Source: Sorex araneus (taxonomy: Eukaryota > Chordata > Mammalia > Eulipotyphla > Soricidae). From it: DNA of 64,000 bases. Made by a program: the position numbers and the translations under genes. Each line of letters opens with the position of its first letter. Within the stretch, counting starts at the first letter, position 1. The stretch lies in the NCBI RefSeq assembly GCF_027595985.1, contig NC_073313.1:111532552-111596551 (forward strand). The letters are read 5' to 3'. The notes beneath the pieces were generated by a model. It saw only the letters and a list, made by a program, of their open reading frames with translations. It was not told the origin of the DNA and searched no databases. Positions 33,776 to 43,982 of the stretch are shown here, piece by piece.

Positions 33776-34399
33776 GTTTTGAAAGAAAGATAAAAAACTA
33801 GTAGGAGAAACCTGGCTTTGTAGTCTGTATACAGATTTATTTTCCTAGTGCTTCTACTAAATTTTAAGTTTGAACTGACTGAAAAAACTTTTAGATGTGA
33901 ATTCTGTGCAAAAATACATACTTTGTGAAATATGGGAAACTGAAAATGCTAGCCATTATAATTATTACCTTAAGTTAACAGTAATAATGACTAAGACTTG
34001 TAAACTGTATTTAGTGAATTGATTTTTTTTCTCATAGTTCTTCACCCTTCTCCTCTTCGTGGCTAATATGTTTCTACTTAAAGTGAATATTTCTAGCACT
34101 CATCTTTTATTATATTGTTAGCAACTAAATCCTTTATATTTGCTTAAAAATGCATAGTAAAATGTAAAAATTATCCCTTGTCATTTAAACCCCATTGACA
34201 TTTCCGGTAAGCATTAATATAGCTTTGGTTAGTACTCTCCCAAGTCATTTTACTATGAATTTCTATATAGAATACATAAAACATTCACTTTATAACATTT
34301 TATTATAGTATTTAAAAACAATGTCTAAATCAACAGTCTTGTTTTATTCTGAACATATTCTTATATATTTGTACACATATTCCCATGTTATTTTATTAA
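33776..34399. other. no recognised element
   Basis: AT-rich non-coding DNA. Nothing recognised. Confidence 0.4.
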
Positions 34400-34797
34400 A
34401 TAATGTAATATTAAAAATAATCTGAATGTCCATTCATCATATAGTTACTGTGCAAATGATTACACTCATTTGCACGACATAAGGAAGCGTATGTGAATAA
34501 TGCCCAATGACAATAGAAATGAGGGCCAGGACTGCTAGTCTACGGTAGGAAGCTTGCCACAAGTGTGTGGGAAGTGCAGTTTGGACAAAGGAGGGACCAC
34601 TATGACAATACTGAATGCTGAAAGGAGGTAAAGTGATATATGTGCTAACTTTTCAGTAACATTATTATAAAATATGGTTCATAAAAGAAAAGAAGCAGAG
34701 AGAGAGAGAGGAAGAGTGTCTACCATAGAGGCATGCTTGGGGTGGGTGGGAGGGAAACCGGGAACTTAGGTGGCTAGAAATATACACTGGTGAAAGT
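34400..34797 (+). mobile_element. L1 3'UTR fragment (sense)
   Basis: GATTACACTCATTTGCACGAC (normal TTGCACTCATTTGTGG), ATGCCCAATGAC, GTCTACCATAGAGGCATG, ATACACTGGTGAAAG. Ends abruptly before the tail, where sequence switches to antisense L1. Confidence 0.72.
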
Positions 34798-36305
34798 TTC
34801 AAGGAATCTTTTTTTCTTCCTTGAGTTTCTCTTTGATCCAATTATTTATTAAAAGTATCTTGCTCATCTTCAAAGTGCTGGGAATTTTCCACATCTTCTT
34901 CCTCTGATTTATTTCTGTTTTCATGGATTGCTTTCTGAGAAGGTAATTTGTACAACTTCTATGTTTATAAATTTATGTATGTTTGAGTTGTGACCTAATA
35001 TGTGATCTATAGTGTGCCATATGCATTAGGGAAGAATGTGTATTATTTTTTTAATGGAAGTAGAGCCCTGTATATGTCAAATAATCCCAGGTCTTTCAGC
35101 TCCTCTTTTAGGGTTCTTGTCTCTTTACTAATATTCTGTGTAGTTGATATGTATAGTTGTAAAAGTAGTGTGTTGAGTCTGCTACTGTTACTGTGTTTCT
35201 GCCCATCTGTTTGTTTGGTTTGTTAGAAGAAGCTTTATGAGCATTACTGAACCTTTGTTTGGTACATAGATGTTGAAGAATCATAGATGTTTCTTCACCC
35301 ATTGTTTCCTTGACAATAAATAGTATGCACCATTCTGTAATTACTTTCTTCATTTTAAATAGAATCTGGTCTGATATATGTATGGCTGTTCCCCAGTGTC
35401 TTTTTTATTTTCCATTGTCTTGTAGGATTGTTTTTCAAACTTTCACTCTAAGTCTGTTCAGGTTTCCTATCGACATAAAATGGATGAGTTTTCTTTCCTC
35501 ATCCACCTACTCTCTCATTTTTATATGGGATACTAGTCAATTGATATTCAGAGAGATTATTAACATAAAGAGCTGTGTTTTAATTTCTCTCTCACTCTCT
35601 CTTTCACTCTCTCTTCTGTGTGTTTAACCCTGTTGATTTTGTAAGAAAGTATTCTTAAGTGGTCTTTAATTAATTCTTAATTGGATTGATTTACCTGTCG
35701 CAAATGCTGCTAGCTCTTGTTTGTCTTAAAAGGTTGTTATCCATCTTTCAAGTCTAAATGATAGTTTTGCAGGTTAGTGAACTCTAGGTTGGATATTTTT
35801 TTCAGTCAATGCTTTGAATGTTATTGCACTCCTTCTTGCCGTGGAAGAAGTCATATGTTAGGTCTCTTGAATTTTTTTTATTGTTTTCATTATATTACAA
35901 TATTTTCTTCTCTTTTCCTGCTTTAGTCTGTCTTTGTCTTTTGATTTTATCATTTTGATTACTATGCATATTGGTATTCTTTTATTTAAGTCTATTTTGT
36001 TTGGAATTCTTTGGGGCTTTTTGAATCTGTGCAGGAACCTCTCAAGATATCAGGTAGGTCCACATTTATTTTTGTTTTGACCAGCTGTTCTTTTCCTTTA
36101 ATTTTCTTCTCTCCTGGTATTCTTATAATTGGAAGATTATCTATATCACTATCTAATATTAAACAATAGTATTTAATTTTTCTCCATTCATTAACTTTTC
36201 TCTACTTTTAAATTTTGTCATTGTTGATGGGTATTATTTTGTCTTCAATATCACTGATACAGTCCTTTGCATGTTGAATCTGTTGCTGTGACTTGCTATT
36301 GCATT
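34798..36305 (-). mobile_element. old L1 fragment (antisense)
   Basis: Antisense early ORF2 and ORF1 traces: GAGTTTCTCTTTGATCCAATT, TTGAGTTGTGACCTAATATGTG, AGGTTGGATATTTTTTTCAG. T-rich throughout with no long frames. Confidence 0.65.
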
Positions 36306-36421
36306 TTTTTATTGAGTAACTGAGACATTTATAGTTCCAAAATTGTTAATGGCTGGGTTTCAGTCATACAATGTTCCAACACTGGTCCCTTAACCAATGT
36401 ACATTTCTGATAACCAATATC
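36306..36421 (-). mobile_element. L1 3' end (antisense), left of LTR copy D
   Basis: TTATTGAGTAACTGAGACATTTATAG, GGTTTCAGTCATACAATGTTCC, ACCAATGTACATTTCTGATAACC: L1 terminal sequence. It resumes at 38041 (AATGTCTCCAGTTTTCC) after the LTR. Confidence 0.8.
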
Positions 36422-38040
36422 TGTAGGATAACATAGGCTCAGGTAGTTTAGGTTTATTGGGAACTTTCCTCTTGTTAGGGCACTGTTCTGCATCTCTGAC
36501 TGCTGACAAGGACCACGCAGGAATGCAATCAGCAAGTGGGTAATTTATTAAGCTGGCTAGCCAGGGTCATGCACATGCGCACAGCGACACACAGGTCCCA
36601 CGTGCGAGTGCGAGGCAAGGCCCCAACCCAGGGTGCAGGGGTTACTTATTTAGGCCCATGTCGGCCTCTACAGCCGAAGTGTAAAAGCCCGTGCATTCCC
36701 TAGCCAATAAATTCATAATTCGACATGCCTCTCCCTCCAATCCCATTAGGCCCATCTACTTGCTCAGACTATAGATTTACAGGTCACAATTGCATAAGCT
36801 CCTGCATGAGTCCTAGGGTTGAGCCCGGCCCCGGAGGCTATCTGTCTGGATTATACCCTTATATGGTCATAGTTTAGGAGCCCCCACATTCCTCTTGGAG
36901 CAAGCAGATAGCAGAGGCCTAAGCGGAGAATATATGGTTTTCATTGTTTTTGGCCCCGCCCAGGGCAGTCCTGCCCTAACACTCTGTGTTTATTTGTAAC
37001 TTCTTTCTTTGTGTTCTGTTGACTTGTAAATATTGTTTTTCTTTTCTCCTTGGGTCCTTTGCATAGTTTATTCAGAGCCATGTCCTTTTGTATGGGCACA
37101 GGAAGACTGTAGCAAATGCTATATTTTGTAACCTGGGAGTCATTTGACTCTACATGTTATTTTCATCCTGGGCAACTCTTCTCTCCCCACCTAAGCCTCA
37201 GCTGCTCTTACTTCCTAGCACCCCCAAAAGCAGGGTTTCAATGAGGGATGGGATGGACCTAGGGCAAGCGGTGAGCTATGTGCTACCCTGGCATTAAGAT
37301 GGGCCTGGCCAAAGTGCCTAATGCTTAACTATAAGTTAAGAGCTTGATCATGGACAAATGTCATGATCCAAACAGTGATAACTAGATTTGGACCCTGCTA
37401 GGGTTAGGAATGATTAATCTGGCCTGAGTGCTGTAGTCTGAGTCTGCAAGATGTTCCCAGGAGAGCTGCCCTGTAAGCCTCAATGTATCCATACAAAAAT
37501 AACTAGTATTGAGATGTTGATGAAGTATTTGGACTGAAGAAAGGAGAAAAACACCTTAAGAGGTATTTTGCATGCTGGCAGTCAGGAAGGGCTTTGGAAT
37601 GCCCCTAGGTGATGTTTCCTTTGAAACTGGTGGGCCCTCAGGAAGGGCTTTCTTATGTTGATTTTGCGACTAGTCTGTGTGTAGCACAGAGGGCAAGGTG
37701 GAGAGAGACAAGTAGGGGGGAGAGACTAGTGAAGAGGAGTAGAATCCAGAGAGCAGGAATGGAGGACTGAGGAGCTAGGAAGGAAGAGTGCTGAGGGAGA
37801 GAGAAGAGAGATGACAAACGGGAAGCTCAAGGAGACTGGAACAGGCACATGGAGAGAATGGAATAAACAGCAACTGATCAATTAACTGGCATGGCCCTCA
37901 TTTCCTCCTCCATCTTCCCCATGGCCCAGGCCACTCTGGCTGGGCAAGTGGCCTGGGTCCGACCCCCCAAAGCCGGGGGACAGCGTAGGGGAGAGCCACC
38001 AGGGGTCTCCCCTGTCGCCCCCTGACAGATGTTTTTTACA
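36422..38040 (+). mobile_element. ERV solo LTR, copy D, with a nested solo LTR
   Basis: Starts TGTAGGATAACA and ends TTTTTTACA. It is flanked by AATATC (36416-36421) and AATGTC (38041-38046), a 6-bp TSD with one transition, in an antisense L1 3'UTR whose sequence is continuous across the insertion. Without the nested 509 bp it is 1110 bp. It has AATAAA near 37863 followed by a U5-like region. A 6-bp TSD fits class II (ERVK-like) integration; the class is inference. Confidence 0.83.
36473..36981 (-). mobile_element. nested ERV solo LTR with 10-bp inverted ends
   Basis: A 509-bp unit whose ends are TGTTAGGGCA and TGCCCTAACA, perfect 10-bp terminal inverted repeats of TG...CA type. Flanking 4-bp duplication CTCT at 36469-36472 and 36982-36985. 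On the minus strand it has a TATA-like CCTAAATAAGTAA near 36650, then AATAAA near 36550 and a short U5. A 4-bp TSD fits a class I (gamma-type) ERV. It is non-coding and inserted in LTR copy D. Confidence 0.88.
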
Positions 38041-41000
38041 AATGTCTCCAGTTTTCCTTCTGTCACCACCTTGCACCCCTCCAGCCTGTCTCTATGGCAA
38101 ACACTTTCCTTCTCTTTCTCTCCATCTTTCCTTTTGGGCAATATGATTTGCAATACAAGCAATGAAAGGTTTTCATACATATCTCTTAATCTTCTATGGT
38201 AATTTTTGTACAGATTCTGTGATACTGTGGATCAGTTCATTTTTAAGCAGGTATAATTTTCTCCCCATGATTGCATAAGTTCCATTGCTATTGTACAAGC
38301 ATTAAATAAATTGTGTACCTCATCCATGAGGCTTGAGGGTTTATTTGAGTTCCATGATTCTGGTTTTGGGTGAATGAAAAGTCCTGTATACATCTACTCG
38401 TCCTCTCCCACTTTTTCCTTCAAAGCCAGTACTTCTTTGGTGAATTTTAGTCATGTTTATCTGTCAGAGGTGATAGGATGGTGTTGAAGTCTCCCACTTG
38501 TTTTAAGTATTTTGCTGTCCCCTCATTGGGTGCATATATGTTTAGGAGTGTGATTGATTTCTTCCTGATGTACACATTCCTTGATTACTAAAAAATGGCC
38601 TCTGCTGTCCCTTCTAATATTTTTTCAGCCTGAAATCTATGTTTTTGGACACTAGTATGGCCACTCCAGCCTTTTTTGAGGGAGTTGTTCACTTGAATAA
38701 TTGTTTTCCATCCTTGGACTTTGAGTCTGTGTTTGCTCTGACTGTTCTGATGTGTTTCTTGTAGGCAGCAGAATGTTGGGTTCAGTTTTTACTCCACTTT
38801 GCCACTCTGTGTTTCTTAATTAGTGCATTTAGACCATTGACTTTGAGAGAGATTATTGTCATGGAGGTTTGTGCCATCTTTCTGTAGAGTTTTGTTGTGC
38901 TTCTAGGGGTTTTCTTGTCTTAGAGTAGCCTCTTCAGTCCTTCTTTTAAGGTTGGTTTTGAGTCTATGAAATTCCCGAGCTGTTTTTATCCATTAAATAT
39001 TATATTGTTCCTTCAAGTTTGAATGAGAGTGCAACTGGATAAAGTAATTTTGTTGAAGTGTTCATTTCATTGATTTTTTTTTACTATATCTTACCATTGT
39101 CTTTGGGCTCAGACTGTTTCCTCTGATAAGTCTGCTGTAAATCTAAGGCATCCTCCTTTGTATGTGATTTCCTTCTTTGACCTTGCTGCTAGCAGTATTG
39201 TGTCTCTATCTGTGGTATTCATCATTCTGATTATGATATGTCTTGGAGTTTTTTTCTTATTAGAGATCTTTAATTACGGTCTCTTTCAGCTGGCTTCTTG
39301 GATCTGGATGCCTGAATTCTCCAGCTCTGGGAAGGTCTCAGCAATAATATATTTAACTGTTTTTACTTCATTGGTGTTAGCTCCCTCTCCTTCTTGGTAC
39401 TCTGTTGATTTTTGTGTTGTTTCTCTTGAATTCATACCCTAGGTTTCTTATTCGCCAATGCGATATTTTGAGGTCTTTTTTCCGTTATATCTTGTTTTAT
39501 CTATACTGTCTGTAGCTCATCTTCAACCTCACTGACTCTATCTTCAGCTGTTGTCATTTTACTGTTGAGGGTGCCCACTGAGTTTTTAATTTCATCTGCT
39601 GAATCCTTTATTAGTGACACTTCTGTTTGTAGCTTTCTTATTCCTGCTCTCATAACCCTGTATTTTGTCAGATGTCCATTCCACTGTTTCGTTCATGTCT
39701 TCCTTTAGTTTACTACATGCCTGCTCCACCGTTAGTTTGAGTTTATTGGACATCCTCAACACTTCATCTCTGAATTCTTTATCGAAAAGATTGTATTTGT
39801 GGGTATTCCCTGTTGAGTCTTCAGGGCTCTTTTCTTTATCCAGTCCTTGTAGTAGGAATCTGCACCTTTTCTTCATGTTACTGTGGTAGTATGGATGTGG
39901 GTCCCTCTAATTTGCTATCAGTGATCCCCTCTTGCTGCAAGGGAGGATTCTAGATGAGCTTGGTTGATGGTGGTCTCCTTTTTCCCCTTTAAGAATACTA
40001 CCTCTTTCTGCTCCTCTGTGACTTATGTGAGGCCACTAGTGCAGCTTCAGGGGATGTGTTCTTTTATGTTAAGCTTGTTCAGATTCTTGTGTTCACCATT
40101 GTTTTGGTGAGACATGGGAGCATTTTGATTGTAATAGGCTAGTGTATTATTGGCCTAATGTGCTTGGGATACCAGGCTGATTTCTTCAGAAATAGGAAAT
40201 GGAAACTGAGTTGTGAGTCCAAAGTGCTGGGAAAGAGAAAAATAACTGGGCACTTGAGCAGCTTCTGTTCATGCCCACCGCACCTCTGTACCTGTTGGGG
40301 GAGGAGCTGCTTCTGTGCCTGTGCAGGACTTGCAGTTCACTTCTGATGTACTCCTAAGATTTGTGGGGGTCCCCTTTGGCCAGGTGCTCAGGGGCCACCT
40401 CGGCCAAGAATGGGACTTTTCAGGTTCCCAGGGTCTGGTAGCTGGGTAGCCCCAGAGGCCTGAGTTCCATGATTTGCCAAAACTTCTGACCTGTCTTCCA
40501 TAGCAGTCGAAATCTTTTATTTTAATATTGTTCCTAAAGATTTGTATGTGCTATGGTTTGAGTTTAAGATGCTGGTATCTTCGGTCTGATCGAATTGGTT
40601 AATTTTTTTATCTATCAGCACCCTTTATTAGTCTAATAATGTCTGTACTCTTAGGCTGTTACTTCAATTACTTCAATGGTCATGCAGTTCAGTGTCTCTG
40701 TGTTTATATGGAAAATAAAATAGACATATTTGAGAAAATTTACAACATCCAAGATCCCTTGAAGGTGGTGGGGTTAAGAGGTGATGTTCTTTTGTGGACC
40801 TAATGTGTCCTTGATAATTTGGGTTCAAGAGTGCTGTGGGAGGAGGTTTCTTGGTCTGAGGGACCCAGAAACAGGTCTCAGATGGTGCAAAGTCATGGAA
40901 GAGTGTGAGTTCTGGTGCCCTTGACACACCCAAATGATCAAAGAGGCCAGTATCAGTTTCTGGGTCCTCGTGGGATGTGTTCAGAGTTCTACAGGGTTAT

Positions 41001-41100
41001 GGGAGGGGTTTCCTCCATTCAGGGAACACTGAAAGGGGTCTCATATGGTGCAGAAGTCATGGAAGAGGATCACAAATTTTTTTTACTGAAGTATTTTTTG
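38041..41100 (-). mobile_element. antisense L1 with 3'UTR, ORF2 5' part, ORF1 and 5'UTR; RT region absent
   Basis: On the minus strand, reading down from 41100: a 5'UTR with two related units (40826-40905 and 40983-41067), a leader, ORF1 from 39876, then the ORF2 endonuclease (FNTILSPL region near 38495), then directly L1 3'UTR-like sequence (about 38200-38041) that continues at 36421-36306. The RT and C-terminal parts of ORF2 are missing. This is either one internally deleted L1 or two abutting fragments. Confidence 0.65.
38960..39876 (-). pseudogene. L1 ORF1, inactivated
   Basis: Starts with MKKRCRFLLQGLDKEK and then NTHKYNLFDKEFRDEVLRMS, aligning with the ORF1 at 21643. It continues into coiled-coil sequence, then loses frame. 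The C-terminal part near 38965-39010 still shows the AKLSLKLEGT-like region in antisense. Confidence 0.8.
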
Positions 41101-41160
41101 CTCATTCCATTAACCATTTAGTGTTAACAAACAATATAAAATAAATTATAACATCCAAGA

Positions 41161-41351
41161 TGTATTTTGGTGTCCATGTATTTGCTATGAGGAGTGGTTC
41201 GGAAAATGGAGACTCTGGTGGAGGGAAGATCATTGTGGTGATATATGAAATTAATTGATTTTCATATGTTGAAACATCTTTGATATCATTGTAATAAATC
41301 TTACTTTGATCTTTTATATGTTACTGATTTTGGCTCACAAAGATGTTGTTG
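41161..41351. other. possible old L1-type tail
   Basis: GACTCTGGTGGAGGGAAGATC, CATATGTTGAAACATCTTTG and AATAAAT suggest a decayed L1 3' end in sense. Not certain. Confidence 0.3.
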
Positions 41352-41552
41352 AGGGGTTGGAGCGATAGCATAGCGGGTAGGGTGTTTTCCTTGCACGCGA
41401 CCAACCCGGGTTCAATTCCTTGCATCCCATATAGTCCCCTGAGCACCACCAGGAGTAATTCCTGAGTGCCTCCAGGGGTAATTCTTAAGTGCAGAACCAG
41501 AAATAACCGCCATGCATGGTGGGTATAAACCAAAGAGCAAAAAAAAAAGTTG
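41352..41552 (+). mobile_element. Type-1 SINE (A-tailed, SOR-like)
   Basis: Sense: GGGTTGGAGCGATAGCATAGC head, AACCCGGGTTCAATTCC box B, and A10 tail. The middle contains a local duplication (AGGAGTAATTCCTGAGTGC then AGGGGTAATTCTTAAGTGC). Possible short TSD GTTGAG. Confidence 0.9.
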
Positions 41553-41681
41553 AGTTTTTTTATGTCATTATAATATGTTGATCTATTATTTTATTTTTTG
41601 TAATATACCTGTCTTGCCTTGGTATAATAATATTAGCATCATAGTTGTTTGGAAAAATTTGTTTACTCAATTTTGGTTTGG

Positions 41682-41934
41682 ACTGGAGTGATAGCACAGC
41701 AGGTAGGGTGTTTGCCTTGCACACAGCCGACCCGGGTTCAATTCCTCCATCCCTCTCGGAGGGCCTAGTAAGCTACCAAGAGTATCCTGTCCGCACGGCA
41801 GAGCCTGGCAAGCTATCTGTGGCATATTAGATATGCCAAAAACAGTAACAACAAGTCTCACAATGGAGATGTTACTGGTGACCACGCGAGCAAATTAGTG
41901 AACAATGCGATGACAGTGCTACTGTGCTACAGTG
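41682..41934 (+). mobile_element. Type-2 SINE (non-A tail), complete
   Basis: Head ACTGGAGTGATAGCACAGC, box B CCCGGGTTCAATTCC, body with two AGCCTGGCAAGCTA/GCCTAGTAAGCTACC units, ATTAGATATGCC, AAAACAGTAACAACAAG, and tail GACAGTGCTACTGTGCTACAGTG. Perfect 14-bp TSD CAATTTTGGTTTGG at 41668-41681 and 41935-41948. The best reference copy of this family in the window. Confidence 0.95.
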
Positions 41935-41939
41935 CAATT

Positions 41940-42090
41940 TTGGTTTGGTAGCCACACCCAACAGTGCTCAGGGTTTACTCCAGGATCTATGCTTAGGGAT
42001 ATATATTGGCAGGGTGAGGGACCATATAAAGTGTTGGTGATCAAATCCAGGTCATGCTGTGCAAGATAAGCACTTTATGTCATCAATTTT
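41940..42090 (-). mobile_element. Type-1 SINE, old
   Basis: Antisense: GTAGCCACACCCAACAGTGC, GGGTTTACTCCAGGATC, GGGACCATATAAAGTG, ATCAAATCCAGGTCATG. Overlaps the TSD of the preceding SINE, which therefore inserted into its tail. Confidence 0.75.
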
Positions 42091-42261
42091 TTTTTCATGA
42101 GTTTTAGAACTATGGTAATAGGTCACAGTTGAACATTTGGTCAGTATTTCACAAATGCACAAATAAGCTCAAATAAATCTGTACTTTTGTTTTTGAACAG
42201 GCTTCTGATTTCTGTTTCAAATTTTCTACTTGTAACTGGCCTGCTTGAGTTTTCTAAATTT

Positions 42262-42425
42262 TTCTTTGTTTTGTTTTGGACCAACTCAAATCTCTGAGAG
42301 ATGCTCAAGAATTACTACTTGGTCTGAGCACAGATATCACACCAGGTGCCAAAAGGGACCATACTGGGTATTGGGGTTTGAACCCAAGTGGGCTCCTGCT
42401 TGCTGTAATATGTCTCAGTGCCCTG
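42262..42425 (-). mobile_element. Type-1 SINE, old
   Basis: Antisense: TTGTTTTGGACCAACTC, TCAAGAATTACTACTTGG, GGGACCATACTGGGTATTGGGG, TTTGAACCCAAGTGGGC. Confidence 0.75.
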
Positions 42426-42499
42426 AGTTTTCTATTTTATCTTGATTCAATCTTGGGAGTATGTATGATTTATAAAAAAATGTTTCCTCTGTTATGAAA

Positions 42500-43439
42500 A
42501 TTGAGTAGCAAGAAGCTATTTATGGTAGTATCCATTGATTCTTTGTATGTCTGTGACATCTGTCATAATTTCTGCCTTTCCATTTCTGACCCTACATTTT
42601 AAGCCTTCTCATTTCTTTGGGTGACTAGTTAAGGGTTTTCTAATATTGTTTCTCCTTTCAAAAACTGGCTTTGATTTTATTAGTCTTTTGTGAAGTCTTT
42701 TTAATTTACATTGCATCATATTGCTATTTTAAATACAAAATAGCATTTTAACAGGTCTTGAAATGTACTGTTTTATTTTCCCATTTCTTCAATCATATGA
42801 TGTTATAAGATTCTACAATTTTTCTGTTTCTTTTAAGTTTTGCAATTTAGTGGTATCTAGTTTTGTATAATAGTCTCTTGTAGTTTTTTTGTTGTTGTAA
42901 CTATTTTTCATTTCTGATCCTATTAGAATTTCTTAATATTATTCTTGAGTCAAGAGATATCAATATTCTCTAATTTTTCAAAGAACTTGCCTTGGTTTCA
43001 TTCATCTTTTGTATTAGCTTTTAATTTCAATTTTAGTTTATTTTTCCTTGATTTCCTCATTGGCCCAATAATTTTTTAGTAGCATGTTGTTTTATCCAGA
43101 TGAATATGTTCTTTTTTAAAATTTATTTTATTCTTTAATTAGTGAATCACCATGAGGGTACGGATACAGATTCACACATGTTAGAACTTGTTTTTCCCTT
43201 ATACAATGTCAGATGAATATGTTCTTTAGCTGAATCTTTTCCCTTTGGATTTTCCACATCCCTTTCTATTATCTTTTGAAGTTTTTTTTCATTTTTTCCC
43301 CAATTTAAGTGACCTTCTTTGATATCACTTGGTCCTGAAATCTCTGATTTGCTTGATTTACTTCCTCAGCTTTTGATCGAGTCCATTCTTTCAGATGAAT
43401 TTTATTTTATCTTCATTATTTGTTGTGTAATTAAATATA
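42500..43439 (-). mobile_element. old L1 fragment (antisense)
   Basis: T-rich antisense ORF2/ORF1 region: AAAACTGGCTTTGATTTTATTAG, AAGAACTTGCCTTGGTTTCATTC (an imperfect repeat of the same L1 site, suggesting two fragments), CCTTGATTTCCTCATTGGCCC. A 95-bp younger L1 tail sits inside at 43115-43209. Confidence 0.65.
43115..43209 (-). mobile_element. 95-bp L1 3'-end insertion
   Basis: Only the last ~95 bp of an L1 (antisense: TTTAATTAGTGAATCACCATG, AGGGTACGGATACAGATTC). Perfect 18-bp TSD CAGATGAATATGTTCTTT at 43097-43114 and 43210-43227. Confidence 0.93.
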
Positions 43440-43885
43440 TGAGGTGAGAGCTTATGTTCATGTCTGGTAAACATTATAAGAGTTATGGGAAATTGTCCCC
43501 AAAATAATAACTACAAGGTCAGGATAGAGCCAGAGTAAAATAATTTCACTTGTGACACTAAGGGCAGCAAACAGGCCCCCAGGCAAGAACAGAATTAATA
43601 ATTCCTATGACTTTAATATTATACATTAAAATGCTTGCTAATTACACATCACCCTATGGCCACATGTATAAATAATCACAGCCTTTGCTCTGAATGTACC
43701 TGCTAATGGTTTTTAATGTACTTGTAAACAGGAGTAATGTCTCGCTATCTGAATCCAGGGAGTGATAGTTGGGGTACAGAAGTCCTATTCAATAAATACT
43801 AGTTTATCCTTTGGTTTGGGATGTCAAATTTAGCTCGAAATCTGGACTAGCTACAGTCTGTCTCATCCTTTCAAGATTGAAGGTA
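43440..43885 (+). mobile_element. candidate solo LTR
   Basis: Higher-complexity segment unlike its L1 neighbours. It has a promoter-like GTATAAATAATCACAG near 43668, a polyadenylation signal AATAAA near 43790, and a U5-like end. I see no certain TSD, and the boundaries are guesses. Confidence 0.35.
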
Positions 43886-43982
43886 CCAATTCAATTGATT
43901 TTATTTTGGTAAAAAGTTCCAGACAATGAGAGTGACTGAGTTTGTGTTGATCTAGGTAACCATTGAAAGTTTGTAATTGATC

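Noticed and set aside
35580-35630. CTCTCT-rich run near 35590 as a regulatory polypyrimidine tract
   Set aside because: A short imperfect microsatellite inside old antisense L1. There is no exon next to it.
37878-38180. 100-codon minus-strand frame in a GC-rich segment
   Set aside because: It lies in the U5-like end of LTR copy D and crosses the LTR/L1 junction at 38040.
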